NCBI RefSeq assembly: GCF_964204865.1
Contig: NC_135258.1
Location: forward strand, 21,541,083 to 21,605,082
DNA: 64,000 bases
Origin: Styela clava
Taxonomy: Eukaryota; Chordata; Ascidiacea; Stolidobranchia; Styelidae
Direction of reading: 5' to 3'
The position numbers and the translations under genes were made by a program. The stretch's first letter is position 1. Every line of letters starts with the position of its first letter. Below, in pieces: positions 62,901 to 64,000 of the stretch. The notes below the pieces were generated by a model. It had not been told where the DNA came from. It saw nothing but the letters and a program-made list of their open reading frames with translations, and searched no databases.

Positions 62901-64000
62901 TGTTAATCTGGGATAATTATCTAAAAATAGATTGCCTGCCTAATGCAGATTTCCAAGCTTGTTGTTAATTAACAGCTCTTAAATCCAACGACTAAACTAA
63001 AACAATGAAATATATAATTCCGGGCTACAGTTACCATATATCTGGAAGGACAAAATACCTGGCCAAATTTTAATGAGCCGCGTTGACCGATTTTGCAACC
63101 AAAGCACTTATACTGTTCAAATTACGGGTTCAAATATACGTGGGTTCAAATGTAATAGAATCATACTGTACAGTAATATGGTATAAATTACAAAGGTATA
63201 AGCTGGCGTCGTTTTTTCAGTGACTAAACCTAAATCATGCACGGAATAAACTACAGGTACAACAACCAAAATACCGATTAGAAAATTCTGGGAATTCGCA
63301 ATTATCTGAATGCCACGCAATCCGTGTTGCACAAAAATGCCTGCATGGGATCACTATATTCGAAAATTCCCGACATTTAAGCACTTTTGAACATTTCTCC
63401 CTGACGCAAATTTGACCATTGAATTCCCGGACATGTTGGGGAAAAACCTGGCGTATATGGCAGTCCTAAGCTATGCTATGTTGGCTCTCAGAGCAAGGCC
63501 AATGGATATGAATTGGCATGCCTCGTGTATAAATGAGCAATAAAATTTTAACTTCTTCCTACTATCTATCCACTTTCGTTCAACAGTTTACGTGTTAAGC
63601 TTCCGGATGTCTCCTAAAAACTTTCCTGCTTTTTCTACAATTCTAACTTTTTCGTCCCAGGCTGGAAGTCTTCTGCATCTTGGAGGTATTTTATAGCTTC
63701 TCACAGTTCATTTTGACGACACTGTGACGCCTACAGCGCTTGTAAGCTAATTCCATACCCTGAACGTCGCCGAGCTATACTTTTAAATCGCCTCAAGATT
63801 ATTTTAACTACAGTGTCTGCCACATCGTGCATCTCTGTAACTTGCTTCAGTTTGCCATGCATTACAGCAATGTAAAGCATGCTCCACATTACAAGATCAG
63901 CTTTAAGCTTCCGATCGGTGTGGATTTGATCGATCGATCGGATTTGTAAGCATGTCATATGCAATCGGTACAAACTGTGGAAGGTATATTTCATATTCAT
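59976..64000. other. Right end of the window, no assignable gene
   Basis: 61723-61908 (plus) opens MSMQIQPEAEGDFILEVDEP and could be a first exon, but no partner is found. 63731-64000 (minus) is open for 89 codons to the edge (KADLVMWSMLYIAVMHGKL) and may be a fragment of a helical protein. On the same strand, just past its stop, a short stretch reads EAIKYLQDAEDF with stops after it, suggesting another relic. A pair of weak inverted repeats (about 63031 and 63465, CCATAT...CCTGG) may be an old MITE. Confidence 0.35.

Overview
This is an animal nuclear genome window: AT-rich, with intron-split genes carrying GT-AG (and one GC-AG) introns, several insertions of small DNA transposons, and no bacterial-style gene packing. 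Gene content (cyclin J, mitochondrial pyruvate carboxylase, ankyrin/RING proteins), short introns of about 100-2,000 bp, and possible trans-splice-like acceptors just upstream of two start codons suggest a marine invertebrate. A tunicate is my best guess, but the sequence alone does not prove it. | Layout. 1-2633 (minus): the first five coding exons of a cyclin J gene, running off the left edge. 2634-5239: intergenic, mostly one 1.19-kb hAT-type element with a perfect 8-bp target duplication. 5240-13609 (plus): two tandem paralogous seven-exon genes encoding ankyrin repeats, a Mind-bomb-like Cys-rich finger and a C-terminal RING. Their introns hold at least five small DNA transposons. 16122-28213 (minus): a complete 25-exon pyruvate carboxylase gene, 1205 residues, every exon phase-checked. 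32619-35309 (plus): a five-exon gene for a mitochondrial AhpD-like (CMD family) protein with a complete E-C-C-H active site. 34961-50306: a tandem segmental duplication of about 7.6 kb. It duplicates only the last AhpD-like exon together with a complete three-exon RING-H2 gene on the minus strand. A 56-bp piece copied from intron 1 of the AhpD-like gene sits at the junction. 52759-54088: a large foldback element with 8-bp target duplications. 55365-59975: a foldback MITE, then one short and one long decayed copy of a nucleotidyltransferase-type protein gene. 59976-64000: nothing that can be assigned. | The genes do not form one pathway. Pyruvate carboxylase and the AhpD-like protein both appear mitochondrial. 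The ankyrin/RING and RING-H2 proteins are probable ubiquitin ligases. The window's main features of interest are the ankyrin-finger-RING pair, the AhpD-like animal gene with its partial duplication, the variety of non-autonomous DNA transposons, and the nucleotidyltransferase pseudogene cluster.
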